Part shown: positions 41,906 through 50,327 of the stretch, piece after piece
How the letters are laid out: the number at the start of each line of letters is the position of its first letter
Numbering within the stretch: the stretch's first letter is position 1
Source: Candidatus Lernaella stagnicola
Lineage (GTDB): Bacteria; Lernaellota; Lernaellaia; Lernaellales; Lernaellaceae
NCBI GenBank assembly: GCA_030765525.1
Contig: JAVCCK010000010.1
Coordinates: 533,375 to 597,374 of the forward strand
Reading direction: 5' to 3'
DNA: 64,000 nucleotides
Position numbers and translations under genes: made by a program
Notes under the pieces: model-generated
What the model was told of the DNA's origin: nothing
What the model saw: the letters and a program-made list of their open reading frames with translations, nothing else
Database searches by the model: none

Positions 41906-44520
41906 TCGAGATCGCCTTCGAATTCGAGGTCGAAGAAATCGGCCGCGTTAGGAGTGGCGGGGTTGGGCGCGTATTCGGTCGGCTCGGTACCGGCGACGAA
42001 CATTTCGTTGACCCCCGGCGCGTCGGGGTGCGCCAACAGGCCGGTTTCCGGATCGATGCGCGCGTAGACCAAACCCGTCGGCGCGGCGAAACTCGACGGT
42101 TCCCGCCCCTTGAGCGCATTGCGCATGTAATCGATCCAAATCGGCAACGCCGTCGTGCTGCCCGATTCGCTGCGCCCGAGTGATTTGCCGCCGCGGTCGT
42201 AACCCACCCAGACCCCGGCCAGCACTTCCGGGGAGAAGCCCACGAACCAAGCATCGGCGTAGTCGTTCGTCGTGCCGGTTTTACCCGCCAGCACCCGGCC
42301 CAGCACGTTGCTTTTCGCCCCGGTGCCGCGCGACGCCACGCTGTGCATCATGTCGGTAATCACGAAAGACACCTGCGGGTCCACGACCTGCCGCCGGATC
42401 GTCTTGCCGCTGACGATGGCTGAAATCGGGATCTCGCCGTGCGGCTCCGGCGTGTCTTCGTCCTCTTCGTCTTCATCCTCCGGCGTCGTTTTGTCCACGC
42501 CGAAATCAGACAAGAACTCCATCAAGCGCCGTTCGCGCATCGGGTCTTCCAGCGGATTGTTATGAACGTCGGGCCAGTTGTTCGCCGCGACCGCGCGCAA
42601 ATCGGGCTTCTCGGCCAAGGGCGGCGTTTGCTCGACAAAGTCGCTGAACTCCGCCTCTTCCAACAGGTTGCCGTCGGCGTCGGCGACTTGCAGCACGAAC
42701 ACCGGATCGGTGAGCACGCCGCCGGATGCGAACACGCCGAACGCGTTGACCAGCTCCAAGGGCGTGATCTCATACGTGCCGATCGCCATCGACAAATCGC
42801 CGCCGGTTAGCGAGTGCAGGCCGACGCGCTTGGCGAAAGCGGTCAGGTAGTCCACGCCGATCATGTCCGCCACGCGAATCGTCACCGTGTTGATCGAGCG
42901 CGTCAGCGCCTCACGCAGCGACATGTAGCCGCGAAAACGCCGGTCGTAATTCGCCGGGCGCCAATTGTCGGAAAACACCAGCGCCGTGTCCGGGAACACC
43001 GTCGCCGCCGTGAGTCCCGCGTTGACCGCCGCGGCGTACACGATGGGCTTGAACGCACTGCCCGGCTGGCGGCGGGCCTGTACCGCGCGGTTGAACTCGC
43101 TTTGTTCGAAGTCGGCCCCGCCGATCATCGCCAGCACGTGGCGCGTGCGTACCTCCATCGACAAAAGCGCCGCCTCGGCCGCGGGCCACGCGGCCAACAC
43201 GTACGCGCCGCCTTTACTTTCCCGGTACACCTGCACCCGATCGCCGGGGCGTAGCAAATCGCTGGGTCGACGCACCGTGACCGACGTCGTCTTGCGACCG
43301 CGCTTGATGCGTGTGGCCCATTTGATCTTCGCCAGCGGCACATCCACCAGCCCGCCGCCCACGTCCACGGTTGCCGTGCGCCTGATGTCGTCCAAACCGA
43401 TCACCAGGCCTTCGCGCACTTGCGTCGCGTCTTTGCCGGCGTTGATTCGCGTGATGCGCCGCATCGCTTCGGGCCACTGCTCGCGCGGCGTAACCGGCGG
43501 CAGCGCCAGGATGCCCTGCCGTTTGGCATGTTGGCGCAGCCCGAGATCGACGGCCGCGCGGGCGGCGCGCTGCAGTTCCAGGTCGCAGGCCGTGGTGACG
43601 CGCAGCCCGCCCTGCAGCACTTTTTCGGCGCCGTATTGTTCCATCAGATAACGACGCACGAATTCCACGTAATCCGGCGCGAGTTCTTTGTTGATATCGT
43701 GCCAGGGCAGCACGGTCAGCGGCTGAGCGTCGGCGGTTTGAAACTCCTCGGCGGTAATGCGGCCGTCTTCCAGCAGCCGGGTGAGCACGTAATGACGGCG
43801 GGTCATCGCCCGTTCAGGCCGCGTGCGCGGACTGTAGCGGCCCGGCGCCTGCACGAGCCCGGCCAGCAAGGCGGCCTCGGCCACGCTGAGTTGCGCGGCG
43901 GATTTGCCCAAGTAAGCCCGCGCCGCCGCCTCGACCCCGTACGCGCCGCCGCCGAAGTAGATCTGATTGAGGTACAGATAAAGGATGTCTTCTTTCGACA
44001 GGCGGTCCTCGATGCGCTTGGCGAGAATCATTTCCCGCATCTTGCGCGAGTAGGTCTTCTCCGGGGTTAGCAACAGGCTTTTGACCACCTGCTGGGTGAT
44101 CGTCGATCCACCTTGCTTGATTTCGCCCGCCCGCAGGTTGGCGATCGCCGCCCGCGCGATCCCCCAGTAATCGATGCCCTCGTGTTCAAAAAACGTCTTG
44201 TCCTCGGCCGACACGAAGGCGTACACGACGTGCTCCGGCAGATTCTCGGCCGAAATCAGATAACGCCGCTGATTTTCGTACATGAATTCGCCGATCAACT
44301 CGCCGTGGCGATCGCGCACTTCGGTCACCAGGTTAGGACGATAATCGTCCAACGAGTCGATCTTGGGCAGCCCGACCGCCAGCATGTTGTAGAAAACGAA
44401 GGCGAAAATGCCCGCCGCTACCGCCGCGCCGAGGATGCCGGTGACGACAAAGTTGAGCAACACGTGCCACTTGTGGTTTCGCCCGTGTGGTCTCATCAGC
44501 AGCGGTTTGCCCTGGGGCAC
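41902..44520 (-). CDS. Penicillin-binding protein 1A, bifunctional transglycosylase/transpeptidase
   Basis: An 872-residue class A PBP. The start is GTG 44520 after GGAGGAAG. It has an N-terminal membrane helix (about 22-48) and a GT51 domain with SAEDKTFFEHEGIDYWG (catalytic Glu106), STITQQVVKSLLL and RKMREMILAKRIE. An OB-like region spans about 365-440. The transpeptidase domain has PGSAFKP (Ser488, Lys491), RSINT (Ser542, Asn544) and KTGTTND (747-753). It polymerises and cross-links peptidoglycan. Between about residues 620 and 712, within the transpeptidase domain, an extra segment of some 80-90 residues includes an acidic run (EDEDEEDEDTPEP). This is longer than the usual link at this point. 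The downstream GT39-like gene is coupled by overlap. Confidence 0.95.
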   Translation of the reverse strand: MPQGKPLLMRPHGRNHKWHVLLNFVVTGILGAAVAAGIFAFVFYNMLAVGLPKIDSLDDYRPNLVTEVRDRHGELIGEFMYENQRRYLISAENLPEHVVYAFVSAEDKTFFEHEGIDYWGIARAAIANLRAGEIKQGGSTITQQVVKSLLLTPEKTYSRKMREMILAKRIEDRLSKEDILYLYLNQIYFGGGAYGVEAAARAYLGKSAAQLSVAEAALLAGLVQAPGRYSPRTRPERAMTRRHYVLTRLLEDGRITAEEFQTADAQPLTVLPWHDINKELAPDYVEFVRRYLMEQYGAEKVLQGGLRVTTACDLELQRAARAAVDLGLRQHAKRQGILALPPVTPREQWPEAMRRITRINAGKDATQVREGLVIGLDDIRRTATVDVGGGLVDVPLAKIKWATRIKRGRKTTSVTVRRPSDLLRPGDRVQVYRESKGGAYVLAAWPAAEAALLSMEVRTRHVLAMIGGADFEQSEFNRAVQARRQPGSAFKPIVYAAAVNAGLTAATVFPDTALVFSDNWRPANYDRRFRGYMSLREALTRSINTVTIRVADMIGVDYLTAFAKRVGLHSLTGGDLSMAIGTYEITPLELVNAFGVFASGGVLTDPVFVLQVADADGNLLEEAEFSDFVEQTPPLAEKPDLRAVAANNWPDVHNNPLEDPMRERRLMEFLSDFGVDKTTPEDEDEEDEDTPEPHGEIPISAIVSGKTIRRQVVDPQVSFVITDMMHSVASRGTGAKSNVLGRVLAGKTGTTNDYADAWFVGFSPEVLAGVWVGYDRGGKSLGRSESGSTTALPIWIDYMRNALKGREPSSFAAPTGLVYARIDPETGLLAHPDAPGVNEMFVAGTEPTEYAPNPATPNAADFFDLEFEGDLE

Positions 44521-44607
44521 AGTTCTTCCTCCGCGTCGGTTCGCTCAGCAATATAAGCGGCGCAACCCCGCTCTTTCCAGCCCCGGGGGTCCGGAGCGCA
44601 GGGCGCG

Positions 44608-45597
44608 TTAGGGCTTGAGCACCAGCTTGCCCATCGTGGCGCGGCTTTCCAGCGCGGCGTGGGCGACGGCGGCGTCGGCCAGCGCATACACGCCGTGCAG
44701 CGGCAGGCGGGCGGTGCCGTCGCGCAGGTGGGCGAAAAGTTCTTGCCAGCCTTGGCGGTGTCGTTCGGCGTCGTGTTTCACCGAGGCGCCCAGATGGTAG
44801 AGGCTGAACCGCGGGGCGTCGGCGAAGCGGCGCATCATCCCGGCCAGCAGCCGTTTGGAGTTCGGCATGCCCCCGGCCACGCCGAACCACACGAGTTGCC
44901 CGCGCGGCGCCAGCATCTTGAAATCGTCGCCGACCGTCGAGCCAAACACCGAATTGTAAATGACGTCCGCCCCGTGACCGGCCGTCAATTCGGCCACCGC
45001 CTCGGGCAGGTTCTCGGCATCGCGGTAGTTGAGAACCTGTTCGGCGCCCAACTCGCGCGCCCGGGCCGCTTTGTCGTCGGACCCCACCAAGGCAATCACG
45101 TGCGCTCCGCGGGCCCGCGCCAGACCGTTGATCAAGCTACCGACCGACCCGGCGGCGGCGTAATTGACGACCCAGTCACCGGGCTCCGGCGCGGCGACGG
45201 TGTGCGTCAGGTGATACGCCGTCATTCCGGAGACCGGCAGGCCGGCCGCCGTCTCCAGGGGCAGGTCTTCGGGCACATCGACCACCGCGGCGACGTGGGC
45301 CACGGCGTACTGCGCGTATCCGCCCTGTTCCACCAACGCCACGACGCGCCGGCCCAAGATCGCCTGATCGACGCTGTCCCCTACGGCGTCAACAACGCCC
45401 GCGATTTCCAGGCCGGGGATTAGGGGAAAAGTCGGTATGGGTTGATACGCGCCGTGGCGCACGAGCACGTCGGCGAAATTGACGCCTGCCGCTGCGACGC
45501 GAATCCGCACCTGTTTTTGGCCTGGTTCGGGTATGGCTTGTTCGACAAGACGAAGGCTATCGGGGGCTCCGGGGCCTTCCAGGCGGATGGCTTGCAT
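44608..45597 (-). CDS. Zinc-independent medium-chain quinone oxidoreductase-like protein
   Basis: A 329-residue MDR-superfamily protein of the NADPH:quinone reductase type. The N-terminal GroES-like domain shows VRIRVAAAGVNFADVLVRHGAYQP and FPLIPGLEIAGVVDAVGDSV. The Rossmann fold has VVNYAAAGSVGSLINGLARARGAHVIALV and LNYRDAENLPEAVAELTAGHGADVIYNSVFGSTV. The cysteine cluster of zinc alcohol dehydrogenases is absent, which fits the quinone oxidoreductase branch that reduces quinones or enones with NADPH. AGGAG lies six bases before the ATG. It is divergent from the FG-GAP lipoprotein gene; I see no operon partner. Confidence 0.9.
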   Translation of the reverse strand: MQAIRLEGPGAPDSLRLVEQAIPEPGQKQVRIRVAAAGVNFADVLVRHGAYQPIPTFPLIPGLEIAGVVDAVGDSVDQAILGRRVVALVEQGGYAQYAVAHVAAVVDVPEDLPLETAAGLPVSGMTAYHLTHTVAAPEPGDWVVNYAAAGSVGSLINGLARARGAHVIALVGSDDKAARARELGAEQVLNYRDAENLPEAVAELTAGHGADVIYNSVFGSTVGDDFKMLAPRGQLVWFGVAGGMPNSKRLLAGMMRRFADAPRFSLYHLGASVKHDAERHRQGWQELFAHLRDGTARLPLHGVYALADAAVAHAALESRATMGKLVLKP

Positions 45598-45691
45598 ATA
45601 AATCTCCTACGAAGGCGGGGACTTAGCCGCACTTGTCCCGCGCCGATTAAATGCTAATCTACCACGTTGGTCGAATCTGAAGGAGGCTCCG

Positions 45692-48061
45692 ATGCGACGT
45701 TTTTGGTTATTGGTTTTGATTGCCTTGTTGGCGGCTTCTCTGTTTGTGGCGGCCTGTGACGACGACGATGACGATGACAACGACGACAACACACCCCCGC
45801 CCGGCGACGACGATACGGCAGGCGACGACGACGACTCGGCCGAGCCCGACATCTGCGGCGATCCCGTACTTAATTTGTACGCGGAATACTGTCCCGACTA
45901 CAACGACCCGTGCGTGGCGACGCCCTATGTCTACAATGACGATCAGAACGACGACGGCGCGTCGATCCACAACCTCGTGACAGGCGAAGTGGAAGCCAAG
46001 CGCTTCAAATTCCAAGCACCCTTCCATATCGAGACCATCAAGCTGAAGTTCCGCTACGGCGGCGGCACGGCGCGCATCCACCTCTACGGTGATTTGCTCG
46101 GCTCAGTGCCGCAATACGTGCCCTGGACCGACATGGTTGAGACCATCGAGTACACCGAACCCATCGACATCGAAGTGACCGATCCGGGTTGGTACGAAAT
46201 CGACGTCCGCGACCGCAACCTGATGTTTCTGCCGGGAACCGCCGTGTGGGTCGGCTTCGAACACCTGCAGGACGACGGCATGCCCGAGCTTTATTACAGC
46301 GGCACCGAAGACCCCTACCTTTGGTCGAGATATTACCAGCACGATTTCTTCTCCGAATCCGGCTTCCGCTGGAATTGGGTCGCCCCCCATTCCAACAGCT
46401 ACCGCCATTACATGATGCGCCTCGGCGGCACGAGCTTCTGCGAAATGGAAAACGGCACGACCTTCACCGACATCACCGATGCCTCGGGCCTCGAAGTGGC
46501 CGGTGATGGCCAGCACCGCACCGGTTGGGCCGACGTGGACGGCGACGGCGACCAGGACATCGTGCTGACCCGCCTGAACCAGGTCGAAGACGCGGCCTGC
46601 GTCGTGTACTACCGCAACAACGGCGACGGCACTTTCACCAACGCCTCCGCCGAAGCCGGCCTGGACGAGGCGATGTACGGCGCGATGTCCATGTTTGTCG
46701 ATTACGACAACGACGGCGACGAAGACCTCTTTGCCATCGTGCAAGTCCCCGAAGATACGGGCGACGATGACGACGACACCACGGGCGACGACGACACCGC
46801 GGGCGATGACGACACCGCGGGCGATGACGACACCGCGGGCGACGACGACACCACGCCCAAAGCCGGCAAAGACGACCACGGCTACCGCAACCAAATCATG
46901 CTCAACGACGGCACCGGTCACTTTGAGCTGTTGGCCGACCACGGCCTGGAAGTCGACGCCGGTTTCTCCTCGGCGAGCTTCGGCGACTACGATCACGACG
47001 GCTATCTGGACCTCTACATCGGCGCGTGGCTCATCGAATATCCGTACGCTCCGTCCTATCCCGACCACTTGTTCCAGAACGACGGCGACGGCACCTTCAC
47101 CGACGTGTCCGACACCACCGACATTTGGGACGACGTCGACGCGGCGCCCTCCTACGGCGTGACTTGGGTCGATTTCAACGACGATGGTTGGTACGACATC
47201 TTCGTGTCGAACTACGGCCGGGTCAGCAACTTCCTTTTCGAAAACAAGGGCGACGGCACATTCGTGGATATGGCGCGTGAGAAGAAGATCAATCGCCCAG
47301 GCAACTCCGGCGCCGGTAACACCTTCGGCACCGATTTCGGCGACTGGAACAACGATGGCTACTTCGACGCCTTCATGAACGATATCGCGCACCCGCGCTA
47401 TCAGCCGGGCAGCGGAACCTCGAGCATCAATCTCAACGACGGGCCGCCGGACTACGCCTTCACGATCATGAACGACGAACTCGGCTTCCATCCGGAAGAG
47501 GGCGATGTCGATCCCAGCTTCTTTGATTACAACAACGACGGTCGTCTCGACGCGTACATCTCCACGCTCTACGGCGGGCACTTCAGCCGGCTTTATGAGC
47601 AGCAGGAAGACGGCACGATGCTCGACGTTTCCTATTGGGCGGGCGTCTCCGTGCACGATTGCACCGGCAACGCCTGGGCCGATTTCGACGGCGACGGCGA
47701 TATCGACCTGCTGGCCGGGCATCGTTCTGACGGCGGCGGCGCGCGCGTTTTCCGTAACGACCTGGACAACGATTTCAATTGGGCGGAGTTCAAGCTGATC
47801 GGCACGACGTCCAACCGTGATGCGATCGGGGCGAAAATCACGGTCATCTCCGGCGACCTGACGCAGGTACGCTACGTACAGGGCCCGCGCGGCCATTACG
47901 GCGCGCAACCGATGTTGACGCAGCACTTCGGGCTGGGGCTCGAAGCGGCCATCGACCAGGTGGAAGTGCGGTGGCCCAACGGCGACACGCAAACCTGGAG
48001 CGGTTTGACCGTCAATCAAATTCATCAATTGACCGAGGGTGATCCCGGAAGCAAGTTATAA
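45692..48061 (+). CDS. FG-GAP/VCBS repeat lipoprotein with ASPIC/UnbV C-terminal domain and acidic linkers
   Basis: A 789-residue surface lipoprotein. Strong GAAGGAGG precedes ATG. The lipobox ends at Cys22 (LFVAAC) and is followed at once by an acidic linker (about 23-50). A jelly-roll-like domain (about 95-240) comes next. Repeated VCBS/FG-GAP blades follow (ADVDGDGDQDIVL, VDYDNDGDEDLFAI, GDYDHDGYLDLYIG, VDFNDDGWYDIFVS, GDWNNDGYFDAF, ADFDGDGDIDLLAG), a propeller with calcium-binding DxDxDG loops. The ASPIC/UnbV domain ends the protein (FKLIGTTSNRDAIGAKITV, then HFGLGLEAAIDQVEVRWPNG). A second acidic insert, GDDDTA repeated, lies inside the propeller near residues 355-390. Such proteins bind calcium and ligands or partners at the cell surface. 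Confidence 0.88.
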   Translation: MRRFWLLVLIALLAASLFVAACDDDDDDDNDDNTPPPGDDDTAGDDDDSAEPDICGDPVLNLYAEYCPDYNDPCVATPYVYNDDQNDDGASIHNLVTGEVEAKRFKFQAPFHIETIKLKFRYGGGTARIHLYGDLLGSVPQYVPWTDMVETIEYTEPIDIEVTDPGWYEIDVRDRNLMFLPGTAVWVGFEHLQDDGMPELYYSGTEDPYLWSRYYQHDFFSESGFRWNWVAPHSNSYRHYMMRLGGTSFCEMENGTTFTDITDASGLEVAGDGQHRTGWADVDGDGDQDIVLTRLNQVEDAACVVYYRNNGDGTFTNASAEAGLDEAMYGAMSMFVDYDNDGDEDLFAIVQVPEDTGDDDDDTTGDDDTAGDDDTAGDDDTAGDDDTTPKAGKDDHGYRNQIMLNDGTGHFELLADHGLEVDAGFSSASFGDYDHDGYLDLYIGAWLIEYPYAPSYPDHLFQNDGDGTFTDVSDTTDIWDDVDAAPSYGVTWVDFNDDGWYDIFVSNYGRVSNFLFENKGDGTFVDMAREKKINRPGNSGAGNTFGTDFGDWNNDGYFDAFMNDIAHPRYQPGSGTSSINLNDGPPDYAFTIMNDELGFHPEEGDVDPSFFDYNNDGRLDAYISTLYGGHFSRLYEQQEDGTMLDVSYWAGVSVHDCTGNAWADFDGDGDIDLLAGHRSDGGGARVFRNDLDNDFNWAEFKLIGTTSNRDAIGAKITVISGDLTQVRYVQGPRGHYGAQPMLTQHFGLGLEAAIDQVEVRWPNGDTQTWSGLTVNQIHQLTEGDPGSKL
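46783..46854. repeat. 18-bp tandem repeat, four units
   Basis: Four 18-base units (consensus GGGCGATGACGACACCGC, with C/T change in the sixth base and a changed last codon in unit four) encode Gly-Asp-Asp-Asp-Thr-Ala inside the propeller of the ASPIC lipoprotein. A related degenerate unit precedes them at 46759. Copy number could vary without changing frame. Confidence 0.9.
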
Positions 48062-48189
48062 ACGTACGAACATAGGAATCGCGTTCACGCACCGCCACGT
48101 TAAGGCGGATTGCGGAAGCGCGGCCCCTTTCCTTGCTTGGGGTTGCGTGTTACATAACCGTATTCCAGCTCTTGGGGGTTAGTGGGGTT

Positions 48190-48924
48190 ATGACCAAGAA
48201 AAACACCAAAGCAAAAGCGCAACGACGCGCCAAGCAGTTGATGAAGAAGCGGGCGAAGCTGAAACTTCGGCAAAAAACCCGGGTCGTCGGCCACTTGGCG
48301 ATGACGGAAAACGCTATCCAACATCAGATGCTCAGCGAATTCGGCAACGTCGAAAATTTCGTGCGTAACATCGGCGCGCTGGCCGAACTGATGCGCGAGG
48401 ACGAAGACCTCAAAACCCTGCGCTACGATGCCGACAAGGTGTACGAGGGCTTTGATCTCGCCGCCGACCGTGACGCCCTGGAAGATCTGTACTCCGACAC
48501 CGAGGATTTCACGTACTACGGAGAAGATTTCCAAGATTTCTGGCGCGACAAGAGGCGCGATATCCTCAAGGACTTGGTGACCGAGGAATTAATCGAACGT
48601 GCTGACAAGATCCTCAAGAAATTGCTGCTCACCAAAAAGGGACACAAAAAAGAATACCGCGCCGTCATGGCCGGACAACTGTTGGTTCGATCTCATCGGG
48701 TTGCGTTGTCACCCACCGACGCGCCATTGGAAGACAATAATTTGTGGGAACTGATTCTGCTGGCCACATTGAAGGAAAATCCGCGTGATTTGCCGGAACC
48801 GGCCCCCGCCGAAAACGGGGACGCCGAAGACGACGAAACACTCACTGAACCCGGCACCGTCAAAGGGGAGGACGAAACGCCGGAAGAAAGTGATTCCGGA
48901 GGCGAACCAAACGAAGGAGCATAG
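48190..48924 (+). CDS. Unknown protein with basic N-terminus and acidic C-terminus
   Basis: About 244 residues from ATG 48190 with GGGG upstream; the frame opens at 48133 but the first 19 residues look unlike a start. The N-terminus is very basic (MTKKNTKAKAQRRAKQLMKK, then RAKLKLRQKTR). It is followed by a helical domain with many acidic residues (VRNIGALAELMREDEDLKTLRYDADKVYEGFDL, DFQDFWRDKRRDILKDLVTEELIERADKILKKLLLT). The tail (about 205-244) is acidic and Pro/Glu-rich. I do not recognise a family. The charge pattern could suit a nucleic-acid- or protein-binding role. The next gene, a TetR-like regulator, starts three bases later, so they are probably one operon. Confidence 0.65.
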   Translation: MTKKNTKAKAQRRAKQLMKKRAKLKLRQKTRVVGHLAMTENAIQHQMLSEFGNVENFVRNIGALAELMREDEDLKTLRYDADKVYEGFDLAADRDALEDLYSDTEDFTYYGEDFQDFWRDKRRDILKDLVTEELIERADKILKKLLLTKKGHKKEYRAVMAGQLLVRSHRVALSPTDAPLEDNNLWELILLATLKENPRDLPEPAPAENGDAEDDETLTEPGTVKGEDETPEESDSGGEPNEGA

Positions 48925-48927
48925 CTT

Positions 48928-49572
48928 GTGCCGAAACAAGTTTTTCTGAATCTCCCCGACGTTGCTCAAGACAAAATCCTTCAGGCCGTCGCAGAGGCCT
49001 TCGTGGATAAGGGCCTGCGTAACACCTCCGCCGAAGACGTCGCCCATCGCCTGAACGTACAGGTGGACGTCCTGGATCGCTATTTCGACGGCGTGCGCGA
49101 CATGCTGGCCGCCGTTCTCGGCAGAGCCATTCAGTATTTCAATCAAGCCTATATTGAAGTCGGCAAGCTACAGAAACCCTTTTGGGAACGCGTCGAGTTC
49201 CTCTTTTCCTTCGCCTCCCGTCGGGGATTCCGCTTCCAGGCCTTTTTCAACACCTACATCAACGTGTTCGCCAGCGGCATGCCCGACATGGCCCAAGCGA
49301 CCTTCGACCGCTTCGAGGGACGGGCCGCGCTGTTCTTCCAAAACCTGATTCTTTCCGGCGTGCAGGAAGGGGCGCTGCGCGACGATATGGATGTCGCCTA
49401 CATGGCGCTGCACTTTCAACTCGTCACCCGCATGATGATCACGCGCCGGTTTCACCCCATGTTCCGGGCGCGCTCCGTGGCCTACTTCCCTGAAATTACA
49501 ATGAATGAGGACGGTGACGAGCGATTCGTCGAGCGTTCGCTGACCTTTCTCAAGGCGCTTTACACAAGCTGA
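48928..49572 (+). CDS. TetR-like transcriptional regulator
   Basis: A 214-residue protein starting at GTG 48928; GAAGGAG lies 10-16 bases before it. The N-terminal region KILQAVAEAFVDKGLRNTSAEDVAHRLNVQVDVLDRYFDGVRDML fits a TetR helix-turn-helix, although the third helix is less typical (VDVLDRYF rather than the usual xGTxYxYF). The remaining part is a helical C-terminal domain with aromatic clusters (FWERVEFLFSFASRRGFRFQAFF). It follows the unknown basic/acidic gene directly and may control it or an outside target. The ligand is unknown. No obvious inverted repeat was found in the short gap. Confidence 0.7.
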   Translation: MPKQVFLNLPDVAQDKILQAVAEAFVDKGLRNTSAEDVAHRLNVQVDVLDRYFDGVRDMLAAVLGRAIQYFNQAYIEVGKLQKPFWERVEFLFSFASRRGFRFQAFFNTYINVFASGMPDMAQATFDRFEGRAALFFQNLILSGVQEGALRDDMDVAYMALHFQLVTRMMITRRFHPMFRARSVAYFPEITMNEDGDERFVERSLTFLKALYTS

Positions 49573-49762
49573 CCCGCCGAGCCGGCCCCGAGATTTTGTG
49601 CCCAATCCCAAGGCAAAATAACCCCCTGTCGCCGCTTGTCGCCTTGCCGTTTCCGGTCGCCGGTGGGGGCGGCGAAGCCCTTATTGACGGGGGGCTGAGC
49701 GCCCAGGGGACGTTTTACCCTTGTCAGCAAAGGAAAAAATGTGACCTCCGTGACGATTTTCC

Positions 49763-49792
49763 TTGACCATAGGCTTTCGAAAGTGATATCGA
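49763..49792 (+). promoter_or_regulatory. Candidate promoter of the HU gene
   Basis: TTGACC at 49763-49768 and TATCGA at 49787-49792 with an 18-base spacer make a plausible but imperfect sigma70-type promoter, 41 bases before the HU start. The -10 match is poor. Confidence 0.3.
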
Positions 49793-49832
49793 AAATTCAC
49801 CCAACGGTTTTACCAAAACGAGGAGATGGAAG

Positions 49833-50138
49833 ATGGCTACGCCCAAAAAACCAATGACCAAAGCCCAAATCACTGCCTACTTCGCCGAGAAGTTCGAGCT
49901 GCCGAAGAAATCGGCCGCCGCGATTCTCGAAGAATTGGCCGCCCTGGCGGTCAGTGAAACGAAGAAAATGGGCGCCTTCACGATTCCCGGCGTCGGCAAG
50001 CTGTCCAAGACCCGCCGCAAGGCGCGCAAGGGCCGCAACCCGGCAACCGGCGAACCGATCAAGATTCCGGCCAAGACTGTCGTAAAAATGCGTCTGGCCA
50101 AGGCGTTCAAAGACGGCGTCGTACCGCCCAAGGTCTAA
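49833..50138 (+). CDS. HU-family nucleoid protein
   Basis: A 101-residue HU/IHF-type DNA-bending protein. The fold is clear: KPMTKAQITAYFAEKF (helix 1), SAAAILEELAALAVSETKK (helix 2), GAFTIPGVGKLSKTRRKARKGRNPATGEPIKIPAKTVVKMRLAKAFKD. The arm carries the conserved GRNPATGE and the Pro that wedges into DNA (KIPA). The N-terminal eight residues are a short basic extension. GAGGAGATGGAAG precedes the ATG. It has its own candidate promoter and a strong terminator, so it is probably a single-gene transcript. It would shape the nucleoid and influence global expression. Confidence 0.95.
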   Translation: MATPKKPMTKAQITAYFAEKFELPKKSAAAILEELAALAVSETKKMGAFTIPGVGKLSKTRRKARKGRNPATGEPIKIPAKTVVKMRLAKAFKDGVVPPKV

Positions 50139-50166
50139 CGACAACGAAGATCCGAATGATCTGGCC

Positions 50167-50196
50167 GGCCCGAACCTCACGGTTCGGGCCTTTCTT
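50167..50196 (+). terminator. Rho-independent terminator after the HU gene
   Basis: A perfect 10-bp stem (GGCCCGAACC at 50167-50176 with GGTTCGGGCC at 50181-50190) and a TCAC loop precede TTTCTT. It begins 29 bases after the HU stop and isolates HU from the TRAP operon. Confidence 0.9.
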
Positions 50197-50327
50197 GTAT
50201 CGGCGGCAACCTTCTTGTCCTTGCCCGAGCGCGGGAATCGTATTAAGTTCTAGCTGTTTTCGTCCTAGTATTTGTGCGTCGGCGTATGCAATCCGTGATC
50301 CCGGGATGGGTTCGCCGACAGGGAGCG

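Noticed and set aside
46103-48028. 641-codon minus-strand frame opposite the FG-GAP lipoprotein
   Set aside because: Shadow frame made of Val/Ala/Gly/His runs from the complement of Asp-rich codons; the plus strand has clear VCBS and ASPIC motifs.
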